A stretch of 64,000 nt of DNA from an uncultured Pelagibacteraceae bacterium (GTDB lineage Bacteria > Pseudomonadota > Alphaproteobacteria > Pelagibacterales > Pelagibacteraceae): assembly GCA_902543535.1 (NCBI GenBank), contig CACBYG010000002.1:1-64000 (forward strand), written 5' to 3'. Below, piece by piece: positions 10,816 through 20,230 of the stretch (position 1 is its first letter; each line of letters begins with the position of its first letter). Both the position numbers and the translations under genes were made by a program. The notes beneath the pieces are model-generated. The model did not search any database. It was not told the DNA's origin and was given only the letters and a program-made list of their open reading frames with translations.

Positions 10816-11214
10816 ATGGGTAAAAAAAAGAAAATTGATAAAAATAACAATAAGACTGTAAAGTCTATCAACAATGGTGTGAGATCAAGCGTCAGAAAAC
10901 TTAATCCAATACTAAGAAGCATTGTTGGAAAAAAAGTTGATGTAGCAATTAGAGATTTACAGTTCTCTGAAAAAAGAATTACAAGAGATATTAGAAAAAC
11001 TCTAAGTTCAGCAGTTGCAAACGCAGAAAATAACTTTCAATATGATATTGATAATCTAGTTGTTAAAGAAGCTTATTGTGGAAAAAAAATAGTTATGAAA
11101 AGATTTAGACCTCGTGCAAAAGGGAGAGCTGCTCCTATTTTGAAGCCTTGGTCGTCGGTGACAATAATACTATCAGAAACAAAACAAATGGAGAAGCATG
11201 GGCCAAAAAGTTAA
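10816..11214 (+). CDS. rplV: 50S ribosomal protein L22
   Basis: L22 contributes a beta-hairpin to the exit tunnel. The protein is 132 aa. A basic N-terminal extension (GKKKKIDKNNNKTVKSINNG) precedes the family core beginning SSVRKLNPILRSIVGKKV. The hairpin and C-terminus KRFRPRAKGRAAPILKPWSSVTIIL is clear at about residues 95-119. Its last 17 bases overlap the start of rpsC in another frame, the largest overlap in this ribosomal run and consistent with translational coupling. Confidence 0.98.
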   Translation: MGKKKKIDKNNNKTVKSINNGVRSSVRKLNPILRSIVGKKVDVAIRDLQFSEKRITRDIRKTLSSAVANAENNFQYDIDNLVVKEAYCGKKIVMKRFRPRAKGRAAPILKPWSSVTIILSETKQMEKHGPKS

Positions 11215-11878
11215 TCCTGTAGGTTTTAGGTTGGGTGTAAACAGAGGCTGGGACTCTGTTTGGTATGCTAAGAAAAAAGATTTTGGTAACTACTTAATCG
11301 AAGATTTTAAAATCCGTGAATATATAAAGAAAAACGTTATTAACTCAGGTGTATCTAAAGTTATGATCGAACGAACATCTAACAAGTGCTACGTGACTAT
11401 TTACACTTCAAGACCAGGCTTTGTGATTGGAAAAAAAGGTAGTGATATAGATAAAATAAAAAATAATCTTTCAAAATTTACTACTAATGAGGTAAATTTA
11501 AATATTAAAGAAGTTAAAAAACCTGAGACTAACGCTTATTTAGTTGCAGAAAATATTGCGCAACAACTTGTTAAAAGAATTTCCTATAGAAGAGCCATGA
11601 AAAGAGCAATGCAATCTTGTATTAGACTAGGTGCCAAAGGTATCAAAGTCTCTGTTAGTGGAAGATTAGGTGGAAATGAAATCGCTAGAACTGAGTGGTT
11701 AAGAGATGGAAGTATACCTTCGCACACATTAAGAGCAGATATTGATTATGCTGAAGCTGAAGCACTAACTACTTATGGAATTATTGGAATTAAAGTTTGG
11801 ATTTATAAAGGCGAAGTTTTTGCTAGAGAATTTAACCAAGAAACAAATAAAGCAACACCACAAGAGGGCAAACAGTAA
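11198..11878 (+). CDS. rpsC: 30S ribosomal protein S3
   Basis: S3 guards the mRNA entry channel and has helicase-related contacts. The protein is 226 aa. The N-terminus [19 protein letters not shown] is the family signature and fixes the ATG at 11198 inside the end of rplV. The KH domain has [20 protein letters not shown] (about residues 71-90). The C-terminal domain has [31 protein letters not shown]. It overlaps rplP by one base. Confidence 0.98.
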   Translation: MGQKVNPVGFRLGVNRGWDSVWYAKKKDFGNYLIEDFKIREYIKKNVINSGVSKVMIERTSNKCYVTIYTSRPGFVIGKKGSDIDKIKNNLSKFTTNEVNLNIKEVKKPETNAYLVAENIAQQLVKRISYRRAMKRAMQSCIRLGAKGIKVSVSGRLGGNEIARTEWLRDGSIPSHTLRADIDYAEAEALTTYGIIGIKVWIYKGEVFAREFNQETNKATPQEGKQ

Positions 11879-12288
11879 TGTTACAACCAGTAAGAACTAA
11901 GTGGAGAAAAGCCCATAAAGGTAGAATTCATGGTACTGCTACAAGAGCAAGCACGATTAATTATGGTGCTTATGCTTTGAAAGCTTTACAGCCAGAAAGA
12001 GTAACTGGGAAACAAATTGAAGCTGCTAGAGTAGCACTCACCAGACATATGAAAAGACAAGGTAGGGTTTGGACAAGGATTTTTCCAAATATACCTGTTT
12101 CAAAGAAACCGATTGAGGTTAGAATGGGTAAAGGAAAAGGATCACCAGAGTATTTTGCTTGTAGAGTTAAACCAGGTCGAATTTTGTTTGAAGTTGATGG
12201 TGTTTCAGAACAAATAGCAAAAGAGGCTTTATATAAAGCTTCTGCAAAATTACCAATTAAAACAAAAACAATTAAGAGATTTGTTTAA
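11878..12288 (+). CDS. rplP: 50S ribosomal protein L16
   Basis: L16 helps position A-site tRNA acceptor ends near the peptidyl transferase centre. The protein is 136 aa, standard length. It starts with [15 protein letters not shown], has the conserved [21 protein letters not shown] segment (about residues 56-74) and [26 protein letters not shown] (about 86-111). It overlaps rpsC and rpmC by one base at each end. Confidence 0.98.
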   Translation: MLQPVRTKWRKAHKGRIHGTATRASTINYGAYALKALQPERVTGKQIEAARVALTRHMKRQGRVWTRIFPNIPVSKKPIEVRMGKGKGSPEYFACRVKPGRILFEVDGVSEQIAKEALYKASAKLPIKTKTIKRFV

Positions 12289-12479
12289 TGAAAAAACAAG
12301 AAATAAAAAAATTATCTAAAGACGAAGTTTTGAAAAATATTGAGAAACTTAAAAAGGATCTTTTTAATTTTAGATTTCAGAAAATGAATTCGCAAATTAC
12401 AAATCCAGCTAAAATTGGAGAAATAAGAAAAACAATAGCTAGATTGAAAACTATACTAAAAGGAAAAATAAATGCCTAA
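12288..12479 (+). CDS. rpmC: 50S ribosomal protein L29
   Basis: Small two-helix protein next to L23 at the exit-tunnel rim. It has 63 aa. The family pattern of alternating basic and acidic residues is clear: [25 protein letters not shown], then [21 protein letters not shown]. It overlaps rplP by 1 bp and rpsQ by 8 bp. Its physical partner on the ribosome, L23, is the frameshifted gene at 9380-9674. Confidence 0.97.
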   Translation: MKKQEIKKLSKDEVLKNIEKLKKDLFNFRFQKMNSQITNPAKIGEIRKTIARLKTILKGKINA

Positions 12480-12708
12480 AAAAATATTAACAGGTGTAGT
12501 TATAAGCGATAAACCAAATAAAACTGTAACTGTTATGGTTGAGCGAAAATATTCGCATCCTGTGCTTAAAAAAGTAATTAGAGTAAGAAAGAATTACAAT
12601 GCTCATGATGAAAATAATAAATTCAAAACTGGAGATAAAGTATCAATAATTGAAAGTAAGCCTTTTTCAAAAAACAAAAAATTTCAAGTTATGGAGAATG
12701 CAAAATAA
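12472..12708 (+). CDS. rpsQ: 30S ribosomal protein S17
   Basis: Primary 16S rRNA-binding protein with an OB fold. The protein is 78 aa. It shows [42 protein letters not shown] (residues 5-46) and the [19 protein letters not shown] end. The ATG overlaps the last 8 bases of rpmC and its stop overlaps the rplN ATG by one base. Confidence 0.98.
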   Translation: MPKKILTGVVISDKPNKTVTVMVERKYSHPVLKKVIRVRKNYNAHDENNKFKTGDKVSIIESKPFSKNKKFQVMENAK

Positions 12709-13076
12709 TGATTGGAGTACAAACAGAATTACAAGTTGCTGACAATACTGGTGCAAAAAGAATTGAGTGTATTAAAGTTCTTGGAGGATCTAAGAGAAGA
12801 TATGCAAGTATTGGTGACACTATTGTTATAGCTGTTAAAGAAGCTATACCTAAAGGTAAAGTAAAGAAGGGCACAGTTCATAAAGCAGTTGTTGTTAGAG
12901 TTAAAAAAGGAATTCATAGAAACGACGGCTCAAAAGTAAAATTTGATAATAATGCAGCAGTTTTAGTTGATGATAAAGGAGAACCAGTTGGTACTAGAAT
13001 TTTTGGCCCTGTCACAAGAGAATTAAGAAGTAGAGGTCAAATGAAAATCATCTCACTAGCCCCGGAGGTTTTATAA
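12708..13076 (+). CDS. rplN: 50S ribosomal protein L14
   Basis: L14 lies at the subunit interface and is the docking site for RsfS and part of bridge B8. The protein is 122 aa, the exact family length. It begins [19 protein letters not shown] and has the signature [25 protein letters not shown] (about residues 64-88), then [13 protein letters not shown] and a hydrophobic end ISLAPEVL. It is followed after 1 bp by rplX. Confidence 0.98.
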   Translation: MIGVQTELQVADNTGAKRIECIKVLGGSKRRYASIGDTIVIAVKEAIPKGKVKKGTVHKAVVVRVKKGIHRNDGSKVKFDNNAAVLVDDKGEPVGTRIFGPVTRELRSRGQMKIISLAPEVL

Positions 13077-13077
13077 G

Positions 13078-13323
13078 ATGATTAAAAAAGGTTTAAAAGT
13101 AAGAGTTTTGACTGGTAAAGATAGAAAAAAAGAGGGCGAAGTCATAGAAATTGATAGAGCAAATAATAGAGCAAAAGTAAAAGAAATTAATATGGTTAAA
13201 AAACATGTCAAAACAACTAAAGAGAAAAAAGGTGGCATTTTTCCCAAAGAGAGCTTTATTCACTTGTCTAACTTAAAATTAATTGATGAAAAAGTTGCAA
13301 AAAAAAAAGAGGCTAAAAAATAA
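13078..13323 (+). CDS. rplX: 50S ribosomal protein L24
   Basis: Early-assembly initiator protein of the large subunit, with a KOW motif. The protein is 81 aa, shorter than the roughly 100 aa common in bacteria: the KOW-containing N-terminal part ([21 protein letters not shown]) and the [13 protein letters not shown] strand are kept, and the end is a plain lysine tail. An A10 tract (13299-13308) lies in that tail in the correct frame; slippage there would change only the last residues. It overlaps rplE by one base. Confidence 0.96.
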   Translation: MIKKGLKVRVLTGKDRKKEGEVIEIDRANNRAKVKEINMVKKHVKTTKEKKGGIFPKESFIHLSNLKLIDEKVAKKKEAKK

Positions 13324-13877
13324 TGACACCAAGATTAAAAGAAATATTTAACAAAGAAATTCAGCCAGCATTGAAAAATCAATTTGGATTTAAAAATATT
13401 TATATGGCACCAAAAATTGAAAAAATTGTTTTAAATATGGGTCTTGGATTAGATGCTTCAGATGCAAAAATTCTAAAATCTTGTGAAGAAGATATGGCTA
13501 AGATTACTGGACAAAAACCAGTTACAACAAAGTTTAAAAAGTCAGTTGCTAATTTTAAGACAAGAAAAGGATCTAATGCTGGTTTAAAAGTTACACTTAG
13601 AAAGAACAAAATGTATGAATTTTTAGATAGATTAGTTAATATTGCTTTACCTAGAATCAAAGATTTTAGAGGACTATCACCAAAAGGATTTGATAAATTT
13701 GGCAATTACACATTTGGTATCAAAGAACACATAATTTTCCCTGAAGTAAGTTTTGATAGAGCTGATAAGGTGAGAGGGCTCGATATCATAATTGTAATTA
13801 AAGCTATTAATAAAGAACATAGTTTCGCATTATTAGAAAAAATGAATTTTCCATTTATTAAAAAAGGAGATAATTAA
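13323..13877 (+). CDS. rplE: 50S ribosomal protein L5
   Basis: L5 binds 5S rRNA in the central protuberance and contacts P-site tRNA. The protein is 184 aa, normal. It has the N-terminal PRLKEIFNKEIQPAL, PKIEKIVLNMGLGLDASDAK (about residues 32-51), TGQKPVTTKFKKSVANFKTRKG and the LPRIKDFRGLSPKGFDKFGNYTFGIKE segment. The ATG overlaps the rplX stop; rpsN follows by 2 bp. Confidence 0.98.
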   Translation: MTPRLKEIFNKEIQPALKNQFGFKNIYMAPKIEKIVLNMGLGLDASDAKILKSCEEDMAKITGQKPVTTKFKKSVANFKTRKGSNAGLKVTLRKNKMYEFLDRLVNIALPRIKDFRGLSPKGFDKFGNYTFGIKEHIIFPEVSFDRADKVRGLDIIIVIKAINKEHSFALLEKMNFPFIKKGDN

Positions 13878-13879
13878 AC

Positions 13880-14185
13880 ATGGCTAAATTAAGCGCTGTA
13901 AATAAAAATAAAAGTAGAATTAAACTATCTGATAGGCTTTACAAGAAAAGAGCAGCTTTGAAAAAAATAGTAATGGATAAAAAAATTACACTTGAAGAAA
14001 GATTTAAGGCACAACAAAAATTATCAAAGCTGCCAAGAAACTCAGCAAAAACCAGAGTTATGAATAGATGTGAAATAACAGGAAGACCGCATGGAGTTTA
14101 TAGAAAATTAAAAATTTCAAGAATTGCATTAAGACAATTAGGATTACAAGGAAAGATACCAGGTCTAGTTAAATCTAGCTGGTAG
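13880..14185 (+). CDS. rpsN: 30S ribosomal protein S14 (zinc-free type)
   Basis: S14 is in the 30S head near S3 and S10. The protein is 101 aa, the long form lacking the CxxC...CxxC zinc motif; only one Cys is present in MNRCEITGRPHGVYRKLKISRIALRQL, the conserved C-terminal core. It lies between rplE (2 bp upstream) and rpsH (11 bp downstream), as in proteobacterial spc operons. Confidence 0.98.
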   Translation: MAKLSAVNKNKSRIKLSDRLYKKRAALKKIVMDKKITLEERFKAQQKLSKLPRNSAKTRVMNRCEITGRPHGVYRKLKISRIALRQLGLQGKIPGLVKSSW

Positions 14186-14196
14186 AAAGGATAATT

Positions 14197-14592
14197 ATGA
14201 GTTTAAGTGACCCAATAGGAGACATGATTGCAAGAGTAAAAAATGCTCAAGCTAGAAATCATAAAAAAGTAGAATTACCCTCATCTAATTTTAAAACAAA
14301 AATTGCTGATATATTAAAAAATGAAGGGTTTATAAAAGATTTCAAAATAAATGCTGAAGATAAAAAACCTACTTTATCATTAGAATTAAAATATCATTCT
14401 GGAAATCCAGTCATTAGTGCTTTTGAAAGAGTTTCAAAGCCTGGAAGAAGAATTTTTTCAAGTGCAAGTGGTCTACCCAAAATTAATAATGGACTTGGTA
14501 TCGCTATAATCTCTACACCAAAAGGTGTTATGACAGATATCGATGCCAGAAAACAAAAAGTCGGTGGAGAAATAATTTGTAAGGTATTTTAA
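14197..14592 (+). CDS. rpsH: 30S ribosomal protein S8
   Basis: S8 binds helix 21 of 16S rRNA and is the spc-operon regulator in E. coli. The protein is 131 aa. It begins with SLSDPIGDMIARVKNAQARNHKKVELPSS and ends with the conserved RVSKPGRRIF ... NNGLGIAIISTPKGVMTD, then the GGEIICKVF end. An AGGA-type ribosome-binding sequence (gaaaggataatt) precedes the ATG, one of the clearer Shine-Dalgarno sequences in this run. It overlaps rplF by one base. Confidence 0.98.
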   Translation: MSLSDPIGDMIARVKNAQARNHKKVELPSSNFKTKIADILKNEGFIKDFKINAEDKKPTLSLELKYHSGNPVISAFERVSKPGRRIFSSASGLPKINNGLGIAIISTPKGVMTDIDARKQKVGGEIICKVF

Positions 14593-15131
14593 TGTCTAAA
14601 ATAGGTAAAATAAATATATCAATCCCTGAAAAAGTAAAAGTTGCTTTGGCTGGTAATATTATCAATATTGAGGGCCCATTAGGTAAAAAATCAATCAATA
14701 TTGATCTTGATATGTTTAATTTAGACATAAAAGAGGGAAAAGAAATATCAATCAAACCTAAAAAAGTTGATCAAAATTCAAAAAGACTTTGGGGCATGAA
14801 TAGAAGCTTAATTAATAATGCTGTTATAGGATCTAGTACTGGTTATGAAAAAGTATTAGAATTAGTTGGTGTAGGATACAGAGCTGCTTTAAAAAGTAAT
14901 CAATTAAATTTACAATTAGGGTATAGTCACGATATTGATTTCGATATACCTGAAGGCATTAAAATTGTAGTTGAAAAACAAACAACTTTAAAAATTACAG
15001 GATCAGATAAGCAACTTGTTGGTGCTGTTGCATCCAAAATTAAAACCTTAAGAAAAATAGAACCATATAAAGGTAAGGGAATAAGAGAAAAAGGACAATA
15101 CGTTCTTAAAAAAGAAGGAAAGAAAAAATAA
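14592..15131 (+). CDS. rplF: 50S ribosomal protein L6
   Basis: L6 lies near the sarcin-ricin loop and the GTPase-associated region. The protein is 179 aa with two homologous domains. It shows [14 protein letters not shown] at the N-terminus, a central [25 protein letters not shown] segment (about residues 91-115) and the C-terminal [27 protein letters not shown] signature. One-base overlaps join it to rpsH and rplR. Confidence 0.98.
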   Translation: MSKIGKINISIPEKVKVALAGNIINIEGPLGKKSINIDLDMFNLDIKEGKEISIKPKKVDQNSKRLWGMNRSLINNAVIGSSTGYEKVLELVGVGYRAALKSNQLNLQLGYSHDIDFDIPEGIKIVVEKQTTLKITGSDKQLVGAVASKIKTLRKIEPYKGKGIREKGQYVLKKEGKKK

Positions 15132-15487
15132 TGAAACTAAACACAAGTATAAGAAAAAGGTTTCGTGTAAGCAACAAAGTTAAAAGGGTTGCGGCAAATG
15201 ACAGATTTAGATTGAGCATCTCAAGATCAGCAAAAAATATTTCGGCTCAAATAATTGATGATATTAAAAAAGTAACATTATTGTCTGCATCCTCAGTTGA
15301 AAAAGATCTTAAGTCTGGTGAAAAAGTGAACAAAACTGAAATATCTAAACTAGTGGCAAAAAAATTAGCAAAAAAGGCTCAAGAAAAAAAGATAACCAAA
15401 ATCTATTTTGATAGAGGTTCGTATAAATATCATGGCAGAGTTAAAGCTTTTGCTGAAACCCTGAGAGAAAATGGAATGGAATTTTAA
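15131..15487 (+). CDS. rplR: 50S ribosomal protein L18
   Basis: L18 binds 5S rRNA with L5. The protein is 118 aa. It has the [37 protein letters not shown] start and the conserved end [27 protein letters not shown]. The stop codon is followed after one base by the preferred rpsE start. Confidence 0.98.
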   Translation: MKLNTSIRKRFRVSNKVKRVAANDRFRLSISRSAKNISAQIIDDIKKVTLLSASSVEKDLKSGEKVNKTEISKLVAKKLAKKAQEKKITKIYFDRGSYKYHGRVKAFAETLRENGMEF

Positions 15488-15488
15488 T

Positions 15489-16004
15489 ATGGAAAATTTT
15501 AAAGATAAAAAAAACGACGATATACTAGAAAAATTAGTTCACATAAACAGAATTACCAAAGTTGTGAAGGGCGGAAGAAGATTTGGTTTTTCAGCACTAG
15601 TCGTAGTTGGTAATCAAGCTGGAAAAATTGGAATAGCTCATGCAAAGGCGAAACAAGTTCCAGATGCTATTAAAAAAGCTAATGAAATGGCTAGAAGAAA
15701 ACTTACTCATATTCCTCTTAGGGAAGGCAGAACTATACATCATGATGTTAAAGCAAAAGATGGTTCAGGTAGAATTGTTTTAAGAGCAGCATCTAAAGGA
15801 ACAGGAATTATTGCTGGAGGACCTGTAAGAGCAGTTTGCGAAGTTTTAGGTGTTAAAGATATTGTAGCTAAATCAATGGGTACTTCGAATGCTCATAATG
15901 TTATTAGAGCTACAATGAAAGCTTTGTTGAAACAAAATTCGCCAAAACAAATATCTGCAATAAGAAATAAGAAAATTTCAGAAATAGTTGAAAAAAGAGG
16001 ATAA
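15489..16004 (+). CDS. rpsE: 30S ribosomal protein S5
   Basis: S5 acts in decoding fidelity and mRNA unwinding at the entry channel. From ATG 15489 it has 171 aa. An in-frame ATG at 15471 would add six residues and overlap rplR by 17 bp; I prefer 15489 because it sits one base after the rplR stop. The double-stranded-RNA-binding-like domain has KVVKGGRRFGFSALVVVG (about residues 24-41). The C-terminal domain has GTGIIAGGPVRAVCEVLGVKDIVAKSMGTSNAHNVI. The gene normally next, rpmD (L30), is absent: the stop overlaps the rplO ATG. Confidence 0.97.
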   Translation: MENFKDKKNDDILEKLVHINRITKVVKGGRRFGFSALVVVGNQAGKIGIAHAKAKQVPDAIKKANEMARRKLTHIPLREGRTIHHDVKAKDGSGRIVLRAASKGTGIIAGGPVRAVCEVLGVKDIVAKSMGTSNAHNVIRATMKALLKQNSPKQISAIRNKKISEIVEKRG

Positions 16005-16456
16005 TGATTAGTTTAAATAATAGAGAAAAGATAAATAAATCTAAAATTAGAGTTGGCAGAGGTATTGGCTCTGGTAAAGGTAAAACATCTGGTAGAGGTG
16101 TCAAAGGTCAAAAATCAAGATCTGGTGTAGCTATTAAAAGTTTTGAAGGCGGTCAAATGCCATTATACCGAAGACTACCAAAAAGAGGATTTAATCCCAT
16201 TTCAAAAGATGGAGTGGCAATCTTAAATTTAGAAAAAATTCAATCATATATTGATAAGAAAAATATTAATCCTAAAGAATTACTTAATTCTGATTTATTA
16301 AAGAAATTAAAATTAATAAATAAAAATTCAAAAAAATTAAAAATTTTAGGTAATGGGGAAGTAAAAGATAAAATTAATATTGAAGCAGATTTAGCTTCTA
16401 AGTCTGCAATAGAAAAACTTGAAAAAATTGGTGGATCTATTCAACTAAAAAAGTAG
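16004..16456 (+). CDS. rplO: 50S ribosomal protein L15
   Basis: L15 is a late-assembly protein with a long N-terminal extension into 23S rRNA. The protein is 150 aa. The Gly/Arg-rich extension reads RVGRGIGSGKGKTSGRGVKGQKSRSG (about residues 14-39), followed by FEGGQMPLYRRLPKRGF. The C-terminal globular part is short of aromatic residues and very Lys/Asn rich. It overlaps rpsE by one base and lies 9 bp before secY. Confidence 0.97.
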   Translation: MISLNNREKINKSKIRVGRGIGSGKGKTSGRGVKGQKSRSGVAIKSFEGGQMPLYRRLPKRGFNPISKDGVAILNLEKIQSYIDKKNINPKELLNSDLLKKLKLINKNSKKLKILGNGEVKDKINIEADLASKSAIEKLEKIGGSIQLKK

Positions 16457-16465
16457 TTAATTGAT

Positions 16466-17746
16466 ATGAGTGATTCATCATCAACAACTGATTTAAGAAA
16501 TAGGATAATATTTACAATTTTTATCCTTGCTGTTTATAGGTTTGGAACTTTTGTTCCGCTTCCAGGAATAGATCCAGAGCAATTAAAGATAATGATGGAT
16601 GGCAATCAAAAAGGATTGCTCGGAATGTTTAACGTATTTGCTGGCGGTGCAGTAAGCCGAATGGCCATTTTTGCACTTGGTATTATGCCATTCATTTCAT
16701 CCGCAATTATTGTTCAGCTTTTAACTGGTGTATCAGACTATTTTAAAAATCTAAAAGCGCAAGGTGAAACTGGCAGAACTAAAATTACACAAATTACAAG
16801 ATATGGAACAGTTTTGTTAGCAACTGTTCAAGGTTATGGATTGTCAGTTGGTCTTGAATCTTCAGCAGATTTAGTCATTAACCCAGGAGCTTTTTTTAAA
16901 ATTACAACTGTAACAACTATTGTAGCAGGTACCATATTTTTAATGTGGTTAGGTGAACAAATTACTCAACGAGGGATTGGTAACGGTATATCATTAATAA
17001 TTTTTGCAGGCATTGTTGCTGAAATACCTAGGGCTTTAGTAACTACTTTTGAACTTGGCAGAACAGGTGCTGTGTCAACATTTATGATTTTAGCGATTTT
17101 TGTTTTATTGATTTTGACAATATTGTTTGTTGTCTTTATGGAGAGAGCACTTAGAAAAATTCTTATAAATTATCCAAAGAGACAAATGGGAAACAAAATG
17201 TACGGTGGAGAGTCATCACATTTACCGTTAAAAATAAATCAAGCAGGGGTAATACCTGCTATATTTGCTTCTGCACTTTTGTTGTTACCGGTTACTTTTT
17301 CAAATTTCTCATTCTCAGATAATGAAACATTTTTAAATTTAAGTTCATTTTTTACACAAGGACAACCATTGTATATGTTGTTATATGCATCAGGAATAAT
17401 TTTTTTTACTTTTTTTTACACATCAATAACATTTAATCCAACAGAGACAGCTGAAAATTTAAGAAAATATGGTGGCTTTGTTCCTGGAATAAGACCTGGT
17501 GAAAGTACAGCAATGTACATTCAAAATATCTCTACAAAGCTCACTACAATTGGTGCTCTATATTTAACCTTAGTATGCTTGATGCCAGAATTTTTAATTG
17601 CAAATTATCCTATTCCTTTTTATTTAGGTGGAGCTTCAATTTTAATTGTTGTAGTAGTTGCAATCGATACTGTAACACAAATCCAAACTAGATTAATGAG
17701 CTCACAGTATGAACAATTAATCAAAAAAACTAAATTTGGTAGATAA
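16466..17746 (+). CDS. secY: Preprotein translocase subunit SecY
   Basis: SecY forms the protein-conducting channel of the inner membrane with SecE and SecG. The protein is 426 aa with about ten hydrophobic membrane segments. It shows the plug/TM2 region FNVFAGGAVSRMAIFALGIMPFISSAIIVQLL (about residues 53-84), GNGISLIIFAGI (about 174-185), the basic cytosolic loop PKRQMGNKMYGGESSHLPLKINQAGVIPAIFAS, and the C-terminal loop GFVPGIRPGESTAMYI. It is the last gene of the spc-type block. Its stop abuts the GTG start of adk. Confidence 0.98.
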   Translation: MSDSSSTTDLRNRIIFTIFILAVYRFGTFVPLPGIDPEQLKIMMDGNQKGLLGMFNVFAGGAVSRMAIFALGIMPFISSAIIVQLLTGVSDYFKNLKAQGETGRTKITQITRYGTVLLATVQGYGLSVGLESSADLVINPGAFFKITTVTTIVAGTIFLMWLGEQITQRGIGNGISLIIFAGIVAEIPRALVTTFELGRTGAVSTFMILAIFVLLILTILFVVFMERALRKILINYPKRQMGNKMYGGESSHLPLKINQAGVIPAIFASALLLLPVTFSNFSFSDNETFLNLSSFFTQGQPLYMLLYASGIIFFTFFYTSITFNPTETAENLRKYGGFVPGIRPGESTAMYIQNISTKLTTIGALYLTLVCLMPEFLIANYPIPFYLGGASILIVVVVAIDTVTQIQTRLMSSQYEQLIKKTKFGR

Positions 17747-18310
17747 GTGAATATAATTTTATTTGGACCTCCGGGTGCTGGTAAAGGAACACAGGCTAAA
17801 TATTTAGTAAAAAAACTTAATAATTTTCAAATTTCAACAGGTGATATTTTAAGAGAAGAAATAAAAAACGATACAGATATTGGAAAAAAAATTATCAATG
17901 TAATGAATGATGGAAGATTTGTTAGTGACGATATTGTTAATCAACTTTTAGAAAAACATGTATTTGATCCAATAAAAAGAGATAAATTAATATTTGATGG
18001 TTATCCACGATCGCTAAATCAGGCAAAAAATCTAGATTTATTACTTGATAGTTCAAATCAGAAGATAGATTTTGTTTTTTTTCTTAATGTTAATAAAGAG
18101 ACAATAATTAAAAGAATAAATAAAAGGAAAATCCTAGAAAAAAGATCTGATGATGAATTGGATACTCTTTTAAAAAGGTATGATACTTATATGGAAACAA
18201 CTAAACCTGTTTTAGATTTCTACTCTAAAAATTCAAATTTCTATGAAATTGATGGAAGTGATGAAATTGATCAAATAACCAATAAAATCGACATTTTTAT
18301 CAATGTTTAA
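17747..18310 (+). CDS. adk: Adenylate kinase (short LID form)
   Basis: Catalyses ATP + AMP = 2 ADP in the cytoplasm. The protein is 187 aa, initiated by GTG immediately after the secY stop; the start is fixed by the family opening NIILFGPPGAGKGTQA (P-loop, residues 2-17). AMP-binding residues lie in ISTGDILREE, and FDGYPRSLNQAKNL carries the conserved Arg. The LID is the short zinc-free form (KINKRKI ... RSDDELDTLLKRYD). secY-adk linkage is common in bacteria. Confidence 0.97.
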   Translation: MNIILFGPPGAGKGTQAKYLVKKLNNFQISTGDILREEIKNDTDIGKKIINVMNDGRFVSDDIVNQLLEKHVFDPIKRDKLIFDGYPRSLNQAKNLDLLLDSSNQKIDFVFFLNVNKETIIKRINKRKILEKRSDDELDTLLKRYDTYMETTKPVLDFYSKNSNFYEIDGSDEIDQITNKIDIFINV

Positions 18311-18314
18311 TGCG

Positions 18315-18342
18315 TTGACTTTGATTAATCTTCTTATATAAA
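18315..18342 (+). promoter_or_regulatory. Putative promoter for rpsM-rpsK-rpoA-rplQ
   Basis: In the 55-bp gap after adk, TTGACT (18315-18320) and TATAAA (18337-18342) are separated by 16 bp, a good sigma70-type match. It would start transcription near 18349, giving a leader of about 17 nt to rpsM, and would let the alpha-operon genes be expressed separately from the upstream ribosomal run. Confidence 0.55.
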
Positions 18343-18365
18343 AGGCACAATTTATCACAAAACTT

Positions 18366-18749
18366 ATGGCTCGTATCGCAGGTATAAATATTCCACAAAA
18401 TAAACTTGTCCACATTGGACTTACTTACATCTATGGAATTGGGGATAAATTTTCTAATCAGATTTGTTCATCTCTTGAAATTCCAAAAGCAAAAAGAGTA
18501 AATGAACTTACTGATGATGAGATTTTGAAAATAAGAGAGTTTATAGACCAAAACTTTAAAGTTGAAGGAGATCTAAGAAGAGATTATTCGCTTAGCATAA
18601 AAAGATTAATTGATCTAGCTTGTTATAGAGGAACTAGACATAGAAAAAAATTACCAGTTAGAGGTCAAAGAACTAGATGTAATGCTCGAACAAGAAAAGG
18701 TAAAGCAATAGCAATTGCAGGAAAAAAATTAACACCAACTAAAAAATAG
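18366..18749 (+). CDS. rpsM: 30S ribosomal protein S13
   Basis: S13 is in the 30S head and makes bridges to the large subunit and P-site tRNA. The protein is 127 aa. It begins [25 protein letters not shown] and has the C-terminal [26 protein letters not shown] signature (about residues 92-117). It is the first gene after the 55-bp adk gap. rpmJ (L36), which precedes rpsM in many bacteria, is not here, as is usual in alphaproteobacteria. Confidence 0.98.
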   Translation: MARIAGINIPQNKLVHIGLTYIYGIGDKFSNQICSSLEIPKAKRVNELTDDEILKIREFIDQNFKVEGDLRRDYSLSIKRLIDLACYRGTRHRKKLPVRGQRTRCNARTRKGKAIAIAGKKLTPTKK

Positions 18750-18751
18750 AT

Positions 18752-19201
18752 ATGGCAAAATCTGATAAAATTGAAAACAATGATCATAAGGCAGATAAGT
18801 CTTCAAAAAAAACTGCAAAAAGTTCATATTCAAAAAAGAAAAAAGTTAAAAAAAATATTTTAAATGGAATTGCTTATGTACAATCGACTTTTAATAACAC
18901 AATCATTTCAATAGCTGATACAAATGGTAATGTAATATCTTGGGCTTCAGCTGGACAAAAAGGTTTTAAGGGATCAAGAAAATCTACTCCCTATGCTGCA
19001 CAGATTGCTGCTGATTCTGCTGCTTCAAAAGCTCTAGAATATGGTATGAAGACTTTATCTGTCGAGGTTAAAGGACCAGGATCAGGAAGAGAAACTGCTT
19101 TGAGAGCTTTACAAGCAAGAGGATTTAAAATTTTGTCTATTAAGGACACTACGCCTATGCCTCATAATGGGACTAGACCACCAAAGAAAAGGAGAGTTTA
19201 A
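18752..19201 (+). CDS. rpsK: 30S ribosomal protein S11 with basic N-terminal extension
   Basis: S11 lies on the platform of the small subunit close to the Shine-Dalgarno helix. It has 149 aa, about 20 more than the usual 129. The extra part is a Lys/Ser-rich N-terminus ([20 protein letters not shown] and on to about residue 33). The family core begins [20 protein letters not shown] and ends [20 protein letters not shown] then [18 protein letters not shown]. The start at 18752 lies 2 bp after rpsM. No ATG or GTG nearer the core is evident, so the extension is probably real. Confidence 0.97.
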   Translation: MAKSDKIENNDHKADKSSKKTAKSSYSKKKKVKKNILNGIAYVQSTFNNTIISIADTNGNVISWASAGQKGFKGSRKSTPYAAQIAADSAASKALEYGMKTLSVEVKGPGSGRETALRALQARGFKILSIKDTTPMPHNGTRPPKKRRV

Positions 19202-20229
19202 TGGAAGTCGAAAATGTTAATGTAAAAAATTGGAAGTCATTAATTAAGCCGTCAAAACTAGACGTACAAATAAGTGATGATCTAACTCATGCTAAAATAG
19301 TTGCTGAACCATTGGAAAAAGGTTACGGACTAACTCTAGGAAATTCTCTTAGAAGAATTTTACTTTCCTCAATAAGAGGAGCAGCAGTTACATCAATACA
19401 CATAGATGGCGTTCTTCATGAATTTACATCAATTAAAGGTGTTAGAGAAGATGTTACAGATATTGTTTTAAATGTTAAATCTCTAGCGTTGAAAAGTAAT
19501 TCAGAGGGTACTAAAAAATTAATTTTAGATGCTAAAGGACCAGGTGAAATTAAAGCTTCCGATATTGCACCTGTTGCTGATGTTGAAATTTTAAATCCTG
19601 ATTTAGTCATTTGTAATCTTGACGAAAACACGTCATTTCATATGGAAATGAATGTAAATACAGGAAAAGGTTATGTGCCAGCAGATCTTAATAAGCCGGA
19701 AGAACCACCTCTAGGACTAATTGCTATAGACTCTCTTTATAGTCCAGTAAAAAAAGTTTCATTTTCTGTAAGTACAGCTAGAGAAGGAAAAGCGCTTGAT
19801 TATGATAAACTCATTATGGAAGTTGAAACTAATGGATCCATATCTGCTGAGGATGCTGTTGCTTATTCAGCAAGAATTTTTCAAGATCAGCTAAAAATGT
19901 TTATTAATTTTGATGAACCAGTTGAAGCTCCAGTGAAAGAAGTTTCTACTGAACCTGAATTCAATAAAAATTTATTGAGAAAAGTAGATGAATTAGAACT
20001 TTCTGTAAGATCTATGAATTGTTTAAAAAATGACAATATTATTTATATTGGAGATTTAGTTCAAAAATCAGAGGGAGAGATGCTGAGAACTCCTAATTTT
20101 GGTAGAAAATCTCTAAATGAAATTAAAGAAGTTTTAACTGGAATGTCATTATATCTAGGAATGGAAATACCTAACTGGCCACCAGACAACATTGCAGAAA
20201 TGTCCAAAAAATTAGAGGAAGCCATATAA
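19201..20229 (+). CDS. rpoA: RNA polymerase alpha subunit
   Basis: Alpha dimerises to scaffold RNA polymerase, and its C-terminal domain contacts UP elements and activators. The protein is 342 aa. The N-terminal domain shows [31 protein letters not shown] (about residues 37-67) and the dimer/assembly motifs around [18 protein letters not shown] linker near residue 240-255 leads to the CTD with [22 protein letters not shown] and [16 protein letters not shown]. It overlaps rpsK by one base. Confidence 0.98.
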   Translation: MEVENVNVKNWKSLIKPSKLDVQISDDLTHAKIVAEPLEKGYGLTLGNSLRRILLSSIRGAAVTSIHIDGVLHEFTSIKGVREDVTDIVLNVKSLALKSNSEGTKKLILDAKGPGEIKASDIAPVADVEILNPDLVICNLDENTSFHMEMNVNTGKGYVPADLNKPEEPPLGLIAIDSLYSPVKKVSFSVSTAREGKALDYDKLIMEVETNGSISAEDAVAYSARIFQDQLKMFINFDEPVEAPVKEVSTEPEFNKNLLRKVDELELSVRSMNCLKNDNIIYIGDLVQKSEGEMLRTPNFGRKSLNEIKEVLTGMSLYLGMEIPNWPPDNIAEMSKKLEEAI

Positions 20230-20230
20230 T

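Noticed and set aside
10572-10823. Open frame of 83 codons within rpsS
   Set aside because: Overlaps almost all of rpsS in another frame; rpsS is certain, and the alternative product has no family features.
16004-16466. Search for rpmD between rpsE and secY
   Set aside because: rpsE and rplO overlap and rplO is followed by 9 bp; no L30-like frame on either strand.
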